Program-made: the position numbers and the translations under genes
Notes under the pieces: generated by a model
Database searches by the model: none
Seen by the model: only the letters and a program-made list of their open reading frames with translations
Told to the model about the DNA's origin: nothing
Assembly: GCA_021397845.1 (NCBI GenBank)
Contig: CM038049.1
Coordinates: 101,152,877 to 101,216,876, forward strand
Direction of reading: 5' to 3'
Source of the DNA: Areca catechu
Lineage: Eukaryota; Streptophyta; Magnoliopsida; Arecales; Arecaceae
DNA length: 64,000 nucleotides
Shown here: positions 54,196 through 64,000 of the stretch, piece after piece
How positions within the stretch are numbered: position 1 is the stretch's first letter
How the letters are laid out: each line of letters starts with the position of its first letter

Positions 54196-55043
54196 AGAGC
54201 CTGACTCCAGAAGCAGGAGCATGACCTCGATTGGGTGCTTGACCCCGGATATAGGGGACCGCCTTCGGAAAGCATGAGCACGACCCTGACTGGGCGCCCG
54301 ACCCTGGATGCAGGAGGCTGCCTTCAAAAAGCACGAGCACGACCCCGATTGGGTGCCTGACCCTGGATGGGGGGGCCACCCTTGGAATGTATGATCATGA
54401 CCCCAATCGGGAGATGACCTCAGATGGAAGGCTCTCCCTATGAGCATGACCTCGACTGGGAGTTGACCTCAAAAGAAGGGCTCGCCTTGGCATGCATGAG
54501 CATGACCCCTGCTGGGAGTTGACCTCAGATGGAGGGCTCACCCTATGTGAATGATCCCAGCTAGGAGCTGACCTTGGATGGAGGGCGACCAGGAGCTGAC
54601 CTCAGATGGAGGGCTCGTCCTATCTGCATGACCTCAGCCAGGAGCTGACCTCGGATCGAGGACTTGCCTTTGCATTCATGACATGACCCCGACCGGGAGC
54701 TGACCTCAGACAGAGGGCTCATCCTATGAGCACGACCCTAATTGAGAGCTGACATCGGATGGAAGGCTCGCCTTGGCATGCATGAGCACGACTTCAACCA
54801 GGAGCTAAACTCAAACGAAGGGCTTTCCATATGAGCATGACCCCAGTTGGGAGCTAACCTCGGATGGAGGGCTCACCTTGGCACACATGAGTATGACCCT
54901 AACCGGGAGCTGACCTCAGATGGAGGGCTCACCTTATGAGCACAACCATGGCTAGGATCTAATCTTAGACGGAGGGCTCACCTTGGCATGCATGAGCATG
55001 ACCTTGACCGGAAGCTGATCTCAAACGGAGGGCTTGCCCTATT
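54196..55043. repeat. Tandem array of alternating 49- and 56-bp units (105-bp dimer)
   Basis: The element GAGCTGACCTC recurs at 54642, 54697, 54746, 54802, 54851, 54907, 54956 and 55012 (with small changes), giving spacings of 55, 49, 56, 49, 56, 49 and 56. The longer unit includes CCTTGGCATGCATGAGCATG; the shorter has CCTATGAGCACGAC. The left third is more diverged. It abuts a copia-type LTR. Confidence 0.9.
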
Positions 55044-55870
55044 TATTGGAAATTATGTCCCAAAGCCAATCATCTAGGCTGTAGATGGTTGTGCAACTCA
55101 TGTATATGTATATGAATTATTGAATTGAATAAACGGTTTATTCTGGTTGTTTATCACATGACATCTTCTTAATTGAACTCTTGTGTGATGATGTCCTTTG
55201 AGCTACCTTGTATGCGATGTAGAGAGGATGCATCATGTAGTTCATAAATTGGTTCACAACCAAAGGATATGCTATTTCAGGATGATGGTGTATTGAGAGT
55301 AGGTCGTTGATGTCATATCTGTTTATTATCCTCTTAACCAAGTAGCATGGAGATGCTGGTGTGACATCTGGTATTGTATTTGATACTTCACTGAACGTGA
55401 CTCTTATATGAGAGATTCTCTTTCTACTGAAGAGAAGTCTTGCATTAAAATGTGGACATGAATTATTTCTTTGACTTGAGATCACTATGGCAGCTTGCAA
55501 GCAACTCACTATGCTTAGATGCCAGACTACCCGGATTTTTAATCCGGTGACAGAAGGTTGCTAGGTATAGTCAAGTACTTGTGTAATAGTAGTAGAATCG
55601 AGATAGGATTGATCTCTCCAAATGATTTGGATTGAATGCTTAATATGCCTCAATTAAGAAAGACCTTGGCTAAGGCATTCCTTTTAAGGAGTTACAAGAT
55701 TCTTTGTTTGAGATATATTGAGATGGATTGATTAGGGTTGGGTAGTTTACCCTAAGCCATCTAGAGCATTAGGAGATTAAAGAAATAAGTTCACTGATAT
55801 TCCATATTCGACAGGTTCATGTTGCTTTGCAACCTTCAACCTATCTGGACGCTTGGTATCAGTGCTAGAT
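55044..55870 (+). mobile_element. Copia-type LTR, left part (interrupted by element C)
   Basis: Begins TATTGGAAATTATGTCCCAA, one base from the usual TGTTGGAAAT start of this copia group. It continues on the other side of element C at 62923. Confidence 0.7.
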
Positions 55871-57650
55871 TGATGCAGAACGAATGCTCTGATACCAAAA
55901 ATGATGCAGAATGAAAGAGATGATGCGATGCGAAAGTAAATTAAGACTAATTCTTTTTTTTTTATTTTTTTTATTTTTCAGAAGTCGGCTTTGACTCAAA
56001 GGAAAGTTAAACTAAATTGAAAGAAACTATGTAATAATTGAAAGCACAATTTAAAGATACTAGGTTATCAGAGTAGTTCAGAAGTAAAGGATTGCTGGGG
56101 GTTGAGAAACTCCCAGACCTAGGGTTTCACTCTGAACTTTCAACAGGACAGAAGTAAAGAGAAGAGAAGGGTTACAGACCAGGCAGCGATCTTCACAGAG
56201 TTTAGTGGAAGGACTCTCTTGAGCAGATTGTTGGATCCCCGGATTCAGATATCTTCGCAATGGATCCTCCAATACTGGCCCTTTGGCAGAGTTGGCTTCT
56301 CCTGAACTCAAGATCTGAGAAAGAAGAAGAACAATTTATGGAACCAGATACTCAAGGAAGGATTTACCAGATAGAAGAACTTGAAAGTTGATGTTGCTGA
56401 AGTCCTGATTCTCCTGGATGCTGATCTGGCTTCCTCTGGGATTTGCTCCGTATTCGAAGCAGCCGAACTGGACCTGGATGCTGGTGGTCGGCCTCCACTT
56501 GGAGAGAAGGGCCGTGAGAGATGGGGTAGGCTAGGGTTTTGGTGGAATGAAGAGGATGATGGGCGGCTAGGGTTTTGGAGTTGAAGTGGCTAACCTAGGG
56601 TTTTGGGGTTGGAGATCTCACACCTCCTCAAGATTCCTAGGGAACCCAGATTTACTCCCTCACGGAGCTCAATACCTGGATACAAGTGCGGAAGAGAGAA
56701 ACATAAAGTTGCTCACACAGAAATTTGAATTTATTCATCAGTTAATTCAAGAGTTACATAGAGTTGAATATATAGACATAACAAAGAAATAAAATTTTAT
56801 ACACTTCCCATGTGGGACTACTAGGACTAACCCACACTTTAGGCATCAAATTCTCTTCCCAAGACTCCTTCCATGAGTGGGCAACCCAAAAACTCCAAGA
56901 AAACTTGAAAATCAGCTCCAAATGGCAGGTTATGGGGGTGTCTCCTAGTATCTCTCCATGAATCAAGGATTTTCTCTTCATGGTTTGGCTATTTTGGACA
57001 CCTCCTAGTCTTGCTCCACAAGTTTAGGCTTCTTCCTTTCATGGCTTTGGCACTTTAGGAAACTTTTGGGTGCCTCCTTGATTTTCTCCCCAAGACATGC
57101 TCTCTTCCCTTTTATAACTTGGATTTTTATGGAATATTGTGGGGCACCTCCTTGATCCTCTCTTCAAGAAAAATCCTTGCCATCCTGGCTTGGGTTTATC
57201 TGGAAAGAAGTTGGCTCCTCCTTGGATTGAGGTATCTTGATGGATTTCTCCCCCAAGTGGCGCATGAAAGAAGGGACCTGCTTTCTTGTGGTGTGGGGAC
57301 CAAGGCACACTGGATGGAGATGTGGTGCCTCCTGGACTCTGGCGTGTGGCTGGGAGTGTGGCGCCCACATGCTTGGGCCTCGGAGAAAAAATTGGGCACC
57401 CTGGACCTTGACTTGATTTAAAAAAAAATGGCACCAACCTGGAGAAGACCTAGACCACTACTAGGACTTGTACTGAGTCAACATGACTCAACAAAATTTA
57501 AATTATAGGGAAATACAGACTCAAGAATAAAATTGAGTTGACCAAGTCAACCCTAATTATAAAACCAGAAAATCCTAATTCTTCGGGCAAGGTCAATCAG
57601 ACATCCAGATGGAGCCCTGAAGTCTTCTTCTGAGTCTGGTGCCCGCACCA
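55871..57650 (-). repeat. Element C 3' LTR
   Basis: On the minus strand it starts TGGTGCGGGCACCAG (plus-strand end 57650) and ends TTCGTTCTGCATCA at 55871. Its terminal 31 bp repeat the LTR end and a primer-site copy. Confidence 0.92.
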
Positions 57651-57687
57651 ATTCTCCCAGGGTGGGAGGAACTCGACCCTATCGAGT
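57651..57687 (-). promoter_or_regulatory. Hairpin plus purine tract before the 3' LTR of element C
   Basis: Minus strand: ACTCGAT-AGG-GTCGAGT (57687-57671), then 20 nt containing CTCCC-ACCCT-GGGAG, then the LTR. The one change in the stem gives a G-U pair in RNA. Confidence 0.6.
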
Positions 57688-58400
57688 AAGGCTCAAGTTG
57701 GCTCTGGTATCTCTCCAAGAGGTCTGGATCCAAATCTTGTAGTTCTTCTCAGGAGATCCAAGAGTCTTCAGAGTCTGGCCTTCCTTGCTAGCGGACCAGG
57801 TATCTTTGGTATCCTCGATTACGAGTAGAGATAACCTGATCATGCAGGATCTTTTCAATCTGCTCTTTCCTCACAGGCCAGTTTGTTGGTGGACACACAG
57901 GATCGAGGTCACTCTCAATAACAGGATTAGGTTCAAAAGTCTCACTGGGAATCACAGCTGGCTCCCTATTCTCTACTAGGTCTGTAATGTTGAAAATAGA
58001 GCTATTGCCTAGTTCTGGAGGCAACTCGAGCACATAGGCATTGGATCCTACTCTCTTCACTACTCTAAATGGTCCAGCTCCTTTAGCATGTAACTTGCTA
58101 ACGGTTCCAGGAAAAAACCACTCAGGCCTTAACCTAATCATTACATAGTCTCTCTCAACAAAAGTTTTGACTCGTCTTTGAGAATCAGCCAACTTCTTAT
58201 AAGTTTCATTACTTAAAGTTATTTTGGCATGAATTTCTTTATGCAAGTCCTTTACATGCTATGCAAGTGCATCAAGAGACTTGTGTGTGTGGGCTAATAG
58301 TGAAATCAGATCAAGTGGTGTGCGAGGCTTGTATCCATGAACAATTTCAAAGGGACTCTAGCCTATAGACCTATTGATCGAAACATTGAATGCAATTTTA
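57651..58400 (-). pseudogene. Element C integrase C-terminal part and chromodomain, broken
   Basis: Minus-strand order: SPFEIVHGYKPRTPLDLIS from the integrase core end; LSNETYKKLADSQRRVK; RPEWFFPGTVSKLHAKGAGPF (two overlapping parts of the GPY/F region); STDL-like IFNITDLVENREP; then the chromodomain EQIEKILHD, YQRYLVR, followed after TAG by QGRPDSEDSWIS. TAG and TGA replace the Trp and Arg codons of the family in the chromodomain. More of the integrase is kept than in element D. Confidence 0.82.
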
Positions 58401-58570
58401 GCCCTGGACAAAATACAAATCCCAATTCCTGGTGCTCTCAATCAAACCAAAATCTGAGTTAAAGCCTAGTAAAGGGTCAAGAAAAACTAAACTAGATTGA
58501 TGACGCATTCCTAAAGAATGGACTTTATTCCAAAGGAACCCTAGGTCTAAACCTAACAAACTACGGCTCT

Positions 58571-60244
58571 CTAGGTTTGACCTTGGGTCGGAGGATGGCA
58601 TGCAGAGCATGAAAACTTATCATGGGTACCTAGTAGGTGCCATAAGGTCTTCCAGAAGTAGGTGGCAAACCTAATAGGTTCTGACACGTGGTTCACTCTA
58701 AAGACTTCGACAAAGTATACTTGGATGGTGTAAGAAGCATTGGAAGTCCTAAAGAAAGGGAGGAAATATGAGGTGGAGTCTTGAATTACCTGTTGACTAA
58801 AGGTGGTGACCTGAAGGTTTGAATGGTGATCTATGAGTGTCAACTGGTCATCCTTACGAAAGGAAAAGTTTGCTACTCCCAGGAATGGATCAAGAGATGG
58901 TTCGGGAAGTAGCCTAGGACATGTGATTGCAACAGTTAAAGTTTGTTCTCTAAGCAAATAATGATCCATTTTCTCAAGAACTGGATTGAAGAATGATTCA
59001 TGTAAGGGCCTATGGATGATGACCTCAAGACTTGAAATTTGACATATGGGTGCGGAAAGGTATACTCTATAGAAGGGTAGGTCAGTCATGCGAAGGAAGG
59101 GGTCTGGGACCATAAGGAGGACTTCTACAGGACTGGGTGAATCAATCCGCTCAAGACAAGGATGTTCAACTGAGATTACGGGAGAGACCTTAGTGGCTGG
59201 GCATGGGACAAGGTCCAATTGTAAGAGGCTTGATTCAGTCATCCTAAGGAGAGGATCTACCATAGGGTGGGCAAACTTAAACAGTTCAGTGCAAAGATCT
59301 TAAATTGGTACTTGGGGAATGACTGTCATTAGAGGGTACGAACTGATAGCTCGGGCTAACACTATGAGTTCTTCTTGGGGGTATTTGACTAAAGGAACCT
59401 GATTCTTACAAATCTCTTGAATTTCTGAACTAGGTCCTACCACTTGGTTGCTCTCCAAGGTCTCCTCAGGTAAGGAACCAATAGTTTCGATGTCACATTC
59501 TTCAAGTTCTTCCCCCTCATATTCATCAACTAGACTCAAGCCAGCATCATATACCTTCTCGATGCCATCTTCAATGGGTTTCGGGTCAGTGGTAATCGGG
59601 TCAACTGATTCTGGGCTTGTCATACCTAACCTTTTTTCCTCATTGGTAGGCTTGGGTTCTCCCTCATTAATGTCATCCTTAGGATTCTTACCACTTAGCT
59701 GTGCACAAGCCAGTCCTATGCATGGGCACTGACTAGATTTATGGCCTCTTTCTCCACAAAACCAACATTCTTGCGATATAGGAACCTGGGTCACACTGGG
59801 TTTCAAGCTAGTAGAGACCTTACTTGGGCATGGGTGTGGATCTAAATGGTTTGATCTAGAAGACTTGGGTTGTTGAGTGACTAGTCTAGAATATTGTAAG
59901 GACCTCTCATAGACACGATCCACACTATAGATATCAAGGTTAGGCTTCCTAAGGTTATGCTCGGGATCACGGAATAAGGTCCTCCTAGGCTCCTGGCATG
60001 GATGAGGTTGGGGCCTATTAAATTTTGGATTAGCGGTCCAATTTTGATGTCTACGTTTCTCAAGTACTTGGACTCGATCTCTAAGCTGGGTAAAATTCTC
60101 ATGGACTTTTTCTTTACACTGGGCAACAGTAGCAGTCATATTCTGACTCAATTTGTTCATACTTTCAGTAAGAGCTCTAACCATGGCCTCTAAATCAGAT
60201 TGGGTTTGACCAGGTTGGTAGGGTACTCCATTCCGGGTAGACAT
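58571..60244 (-). pseudogene. Element C capsid-less Gag-like protein, one in-frame stop
   Basis: The start chosen is Met at 60244 (MSTRNGVPYQPGQ), matching element D; an upstream in-frame Met at 60262 adds six residues. The N-terminal coiled coil is LEAMVRALTESMNKLSQNM. Short Arg/Pro segments follow, then a zinc knuckle CWFCGERGHKSSQC (near 59760) and an acidic segment LSLVDEYEGEELEE. A TAA near 59300 interrupts the frame. It continues to 58571 and ends with FATYFWKTLWHLLGTH from integrase. No capsid, protease or RT. The integrase piece begins at the same place as in element D. Confidence 0.8.
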
Positions 60245-61131
60245 GATGATGCAAGCAAACAAACCAAATGAGACTCGACTGAAACGACTATGGGCTAACT
60301 AGACCTAGAGCCTAAACTAGATGCCCAATCAGATTGGCAAGCTAGCCTGTAGTAACTCAGGACTCAGCCAGGCAGGTGTAAGGGGAGTGTTAGGTCCCTA
60401 ATTGCCAATCCTAGACACTAATTAGTGATTGGCCAGGTAGGCAGACCAGCACACAAGCCCTTCGAGATAGAATCCCTGAACCACCATTCTAGATACTGAG
60501 TACAAAGCACACATAGAGTAACTAGACAAACTGACTCAACACTAGCCTAGACCCGACCAGTTGGTGTCCCTAGCCCACTAGGGCAAATTAGGTCTAATTA
60601 ATTTTAAGATTAAAGGCTTAGGTTCGAATGCACGGGAGGTGGTTTTGGGCTAAGCAGAGGGTCTCAATCCTCACCTTATGTTGCAACTTCGGTGTCCTTA
60701 AGATAGATTCAATTTATGCACACTCAAATAAAAAAACAGCTTGCAAAAAATAAAAAAAAATAGAACAGCAGTAAAATTGATCTCAGATACTCTACAGAAA
60801 TTAATAAATCATGAAAATTTTATGTAAATTACTTTCAATTATACTGGTTCCAGAAAATCAAGAATTACTTAATTTAAAATTTTTTACAGGGAGAAACAAT
60901 TCAAATAACAGGGTAGTTACTGGCAGAAAATAGAACGTGTGTCCCGTTTACAATCCTTGCCGAGAAGTTATAACCCAGCGGCACCCCTACACGCCCTAGG
61001 AACCCCCGTGGAATGGGAGGAGGAGGCTTGCGTCTCGCTTGTTCCTAGGACCGGACGGCCAGGGGAGTCTACTCCAGGCAGCAAAAGTAAAAAGGAACAA
61101 AAAAAATAATCAAACAAGCAAGAACCCTAGA
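60245..61131 (-). other. Element C leader, partly conserved with element D
   Basis: About 890 nt. The 410 nt nearest the start codon (60262-60670) align with the element D leader, including the CCAATC/GATTGG inverted repeat near 60400-60435. The rest is unassigned and AT-rich. Confidence 0.7.
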
Positions 61132-61147
61132 CAGGGCTCTGATACCA
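61132..61147 (-). other. Element C primer-binding site, initiator-Met tRNA
   Basis: Minus strand TGGTATCAGAGCCCTG, four bases after the LTR. A second copy (TGGTATCAGAGC) lies inside the LTR end at 61167-61178. Confidence 0.88.
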
Positions 61148-61151
61148 AAAA

Positions 61152-62922
61152 TGATGCAGAACGAATGCTCTGATACCAAAAATGATGCAGAACGAAAGAG
61201 ATGATGCGATGCGGAAGTAAATTAAGACTAATTCTTTTTTTTTTTTATTTTTCAGAAGTCGTCTTTGACTCAAAGGAAAGTTAAACTAAATTGAAAGAAA
61301 CTATGTAATAATTGAAAGCATAATTTAAAGAAACTAGGTTATCAGAGTAGTTCAGAAGTAAAGGATCGCTGGGGGTTGAGAAACTCCCAGACCTAGGGTT
61401 TCACTCTGAACTTTCAACAGGACAGAAGTAAAGAGAAGAGAAGGGTTACAGACCAGGCAGTGATCTTCACAGAGTTTAGTGGAAGGACTCTCTTGAGCAG
61501 ATTGTTGGATCCCCAGATTCAGATATCTTCGCAATGGATCCTCCAATACTGGTCCTTTGGCAGAGTTGGCTTCTCCTGAACTCAAGATCTGAGAAAGAAG
61601 AAGAACAATTTATGGAACCAGATACTCAAGGAAGGATTTACTAGATTGAAGAACTTGAAAGTTGATGTTGCTGAAGTCCTGATTCTCCTGGATGCTGATC
61701 TGGCTTCCTCTGGGATTTTCTCCGTATTCGAAGTAGCCGAACTGGACCTGGATGCTGGTGGTCGGCCTCCACTTGGAGAGAAGGGCCGTGAGAGATGGGG
61801 TAGGCTAGGGTTTTGGTGGAATGAAGAGGATGATGGGCGGCTAGGGTTTTGGAGTTGAAGTGGCTAACCTAGGGTTTTGGGGTTGGAGATCTCACACCTC
61901 CTCAAGGATCCTGGGGAACACGGATTTACTCCCTCACGAAGCTCAACACCTGGATGCAAGTGCGGAAGAGAGAAACATAAAGTTGCTCACACAGAAACTT
62001 GAATTCATTCATCAGTTAATTCAAGAGTTACATAGAGTTGAATATATAGACATAACAAAGAAATAAAATTTCATACACTTTCCATGTGGGACTAATAGGA
62101 CTAACCCACACTTTAGGCATAAAATTCTCTTCCCAAGACTCCTTCCATGAGTGGGCAGCCCAAAAACTCCAAGAAAACTTGAAAATCAGCTCCAAATGGC
62201 AAGTTATGGGGGTATCTCCTAGTATCTCTCCATGAATCAAGGATTTTTCCTTCATGGTTTGGCTCTTTTGGACACCTCCTAGTCTTGCTCCACAAGTTTA
62301 GGCTTCTTCCTTTCATGGCTTTGGTACTTTAGGAAACTTTTGGGTGCCTCCTTGATTTTCTCCCCATGACATGCTCTCTTCCCTTTTATAACTTGGATTT
62401 TTATGGAACATTGTGGGGCACCTCCTTGATCCTCTCTTCAAGAAAAATTCTTGCCATCCTGGCTTGGGTTTATCTGGAAAGAAGTTGGCTCCTCCTTGGA
62501 TTGAGGTATCTTGATGGATTTCTCCCCCAAGTGGCGCATGAAAGAAGGGACTTGCTTTCTTGTGGTGTGGGGACCAAGGCACACTGGATGGAGATGTGGC
62601 GCCTCCTGGACTCTAGCGTGTGGCTGGGAATGTGGCGCCCACATGCTTGGGCCTGGGAGAAAAAATTGGGCACCCTAGACCTTGACTTGATTTAAAAAAA
62701 TTGCACCAACTTGGAGAAGACCTAGACCACTACTAGGACTTGTATTGAGTCAACATGACTCAACAAAATTTAAATTGTAGGGAAATACAGACTCAAGACT
62801 AAAATTGAGTTGACCAAGTCAACCCTAATTACAAAACCAGAAAACCCTAATTCTTCGGGCAAGGTCAATCAGACATCCAGATGGAGCCCTGAAGTCTTCT
62901 TCTGAGTCTGGTGCCCGCACCA
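61152..62922 (-). repeat. Element C 5' LTR
   Basis: 1771 bp, highly similar to the 3' LTR, with small indels. It carries the same 31-bp terminal duplication. It ends outside at TAGAT. Confidence 0.92.
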
Positions 62923-64000
62923 TAGATGGTGACTTTGGCTGGTACTAGAAATGTTCCCATGCTACCGATTTAGTGTTTGAACCTATGGGATCACACACCA
63001 AGGGTTTCTTCTTGCTTTGTTGGCATGCGAATGATTGGGAATCATTTCGGACTCATTTGATAAGGTGTTATCAAACCTGTGTTCGAGTTGACTCATCTGG
63101 ATGAGTCAACTCGAGTCGACTCATCTGACGAATTGCTGAAATTTGAGAATGCTTTATTAATGCTGTAATGGTTATAGGATTTAATGTTGGGAGTTTCGAG
63201 TTTAAATAGTTGCTATTGCTGAATTCTAAGGGACTTCTAACCTTCCTAGAATCTCAAGAGATCCCAAATTGCTCATTAATCTCTCATTATACCCCCTTAA
63301 TGGTTTTGGGGGCTGCCGCTATTATAAAAGCACAGTTGAAGAAGGTGAATGGTTAACGTTCTTCACGTTCAACATTCCCACTCCAGATTTGGATTAAAGT
63401 TGAGACTCTACCCAGAAAATTTTTGAGATAGAGATCTTGCTTGATCCTTAAGAGATTGCAAGATTTGATTTCCAGGATAGAGTGAGTTTGGGTTTTGGGA
63501 TTCTTGTGTGCCACCTTCTGTTGAAAGTTTGGGACAGAGCGTTGGAAAGGGGTTCTCAAGTGTGTTTGTTCCAGCACTGCTACAGCAACAGCCCTTCAAG
63601 GAGTTGAAGGAATATGCACATCTTCAAGGGGTTGAAGAAAGAGTCGCTGCTGCCATCAGTGTTTCCGGTGAAGCTAGCACCTAGAAGGAAGGAGAAGAAA
63701 CCGCGCTACATGGTGTGAACCACCCATAGAGGCGGTGCACGTGCATCGCTCGCAGAGCCCGATCTTCTTTCTTGCAGGTAGACCTGGAGCTCTTCCCATA
63801 GATTGTTGCAACCTTTGGTGAACATCACTAAGGTATGTCTTTATTTTATGTATGACATAATTATCATTGTTGCATCATTGTGTGATTTCTGGAATGGTTC
63901 TATTTTTCATGCAATGTTTGCATGATTTTATATTTATTTTACTCTAGATGCATCAAGATCTTGGTAAGGGCTTGTGTTAATTAGATTAACATCTATAGAT
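62923..64000 (+). mobile_element. Copia-type LTR, right part, reaching the window end
   Basis: Continuation of 55044-55870. CTACCGATTTAGTG and ATGGGATCACACACCAAGG are typical of these LTRs. TATA box CTATTATAAAAGCAC at 63318-63332. The 3' end is not seen; it may lie at or beyond the window edge, so solo or full element cannot be decided. Confidence 0.65.
63084..63113. promoter_or_regulatory. Perfect 14-bp inverted repeat with TGACTCA cores in the copia LTR
   Basis: CGAGTTGACTCATC, TG, then GATGAGTCAACTCG. Each arm holds TGACTCA, a bZIP-type binding core. A third partial copy (GAGTCGACTCATCTG) follows at 63113-63127. It lies about 220 bp upstream of the TATA box. Confidence 0.65.

Larger units (their letters stand above)
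55871..62922 (-). mobile_element. Element C: non-autonomous chromovirus, minus strand, inserted in a copia LTR
   Basis: 7052 bp flanked by TAGAT (55866-55870 and 62923-62927). LTRs are 1780 and 1771 bp, of the same family as solo LTR B. Interior (minus strand): primer site, long leader, Gag-like ORF without capsid, integrase remnant, chromodomain, hairpin and purine tract. It has no protease, RT or RNase H. The architecture is the same as element D, though the sequences have diverged greatly. Confidence 0.92.

Overview
This window is plant nuclear DNA from a repeat-dominated, probably heterochromatic region. Nearly every supported feature is a transposable element, and I find no intact host gene. 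The plant diagnosis rests on Tat-lineage Ty3/gypsy elements with two RNase H domains, chromoviruses primed by initiator-Met tRNA (TGGTATCAGAGC), an L1-type LINE with a DUF4283-like ORF1, copia LTRs and a plant-type 5S rRNA fragment. The style suggests a large-genome flowering plant, perhaps a monocot such as a palm; that narrower guess is weak.

Layout. (1) 1-5.2 kb: 5' part of a minus-strand Tat element (Tat-1), cut by the window edge, with LTR, primer site, gag, protease, RT, two RNase H domains and the start of integrase. (2) 5.19-8.97 kb: GC-rich tandem array with a ~185-bp higher-order unit, split by a 2372-bp copia-type solo LTR (target duplication GGCTC). (3) 9-10.99 kb: Tat LTR debris, a probable hAT-type non-autonomous element and unassigned sequence. 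(4) 10.99-41.69 kb: one old minus-strand Tat element (Tat-2; target duplication ATGCC at both ends) that took two later insertions. The first, D, is a non-autonomous chromovirus (13779-20046, TCCGG). The second, T, is a tandem pair of chromoviruses sharing a middle LTR (20960-34742, CTTTT). Tat-2 also carries a plus-strand ORF with its own TATA box.

(5) 42.1-53.1 kb: decayed minus-strand LINE interrupted by a gene-capturing LTR element, A (45709-48821, CCCTT), and a solo LTR, B (49520-51246, AACAG). (6) 53.08 kb: truncated 5S rRNA sequence, then Tat-type LTR debris and a second array with alternating 49- and 56-bp units. (7) 55.04-64 kb: copia-type LTR interrupted by a minus-strand non-autonomous chromovirus, C (55871-62922, TAGAT).

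How the parts relate. T encodes Gag, protease, RT, RNase H, integrase and chromodomain, although two amber codons break its integrase. C and D encode Gag-like proteins with no capsid domain, protease or RT, yet keep the same integrase/chromodomain remnants and a common leader; they would need proteins supplied by a relative of T. T, A, B/C and D share LTR-end sequences and primer type. T, A, C and D also share a small hairpin 19-20 nt upstream of the 3' LTR, the most interesting uncatalogued signal I found.
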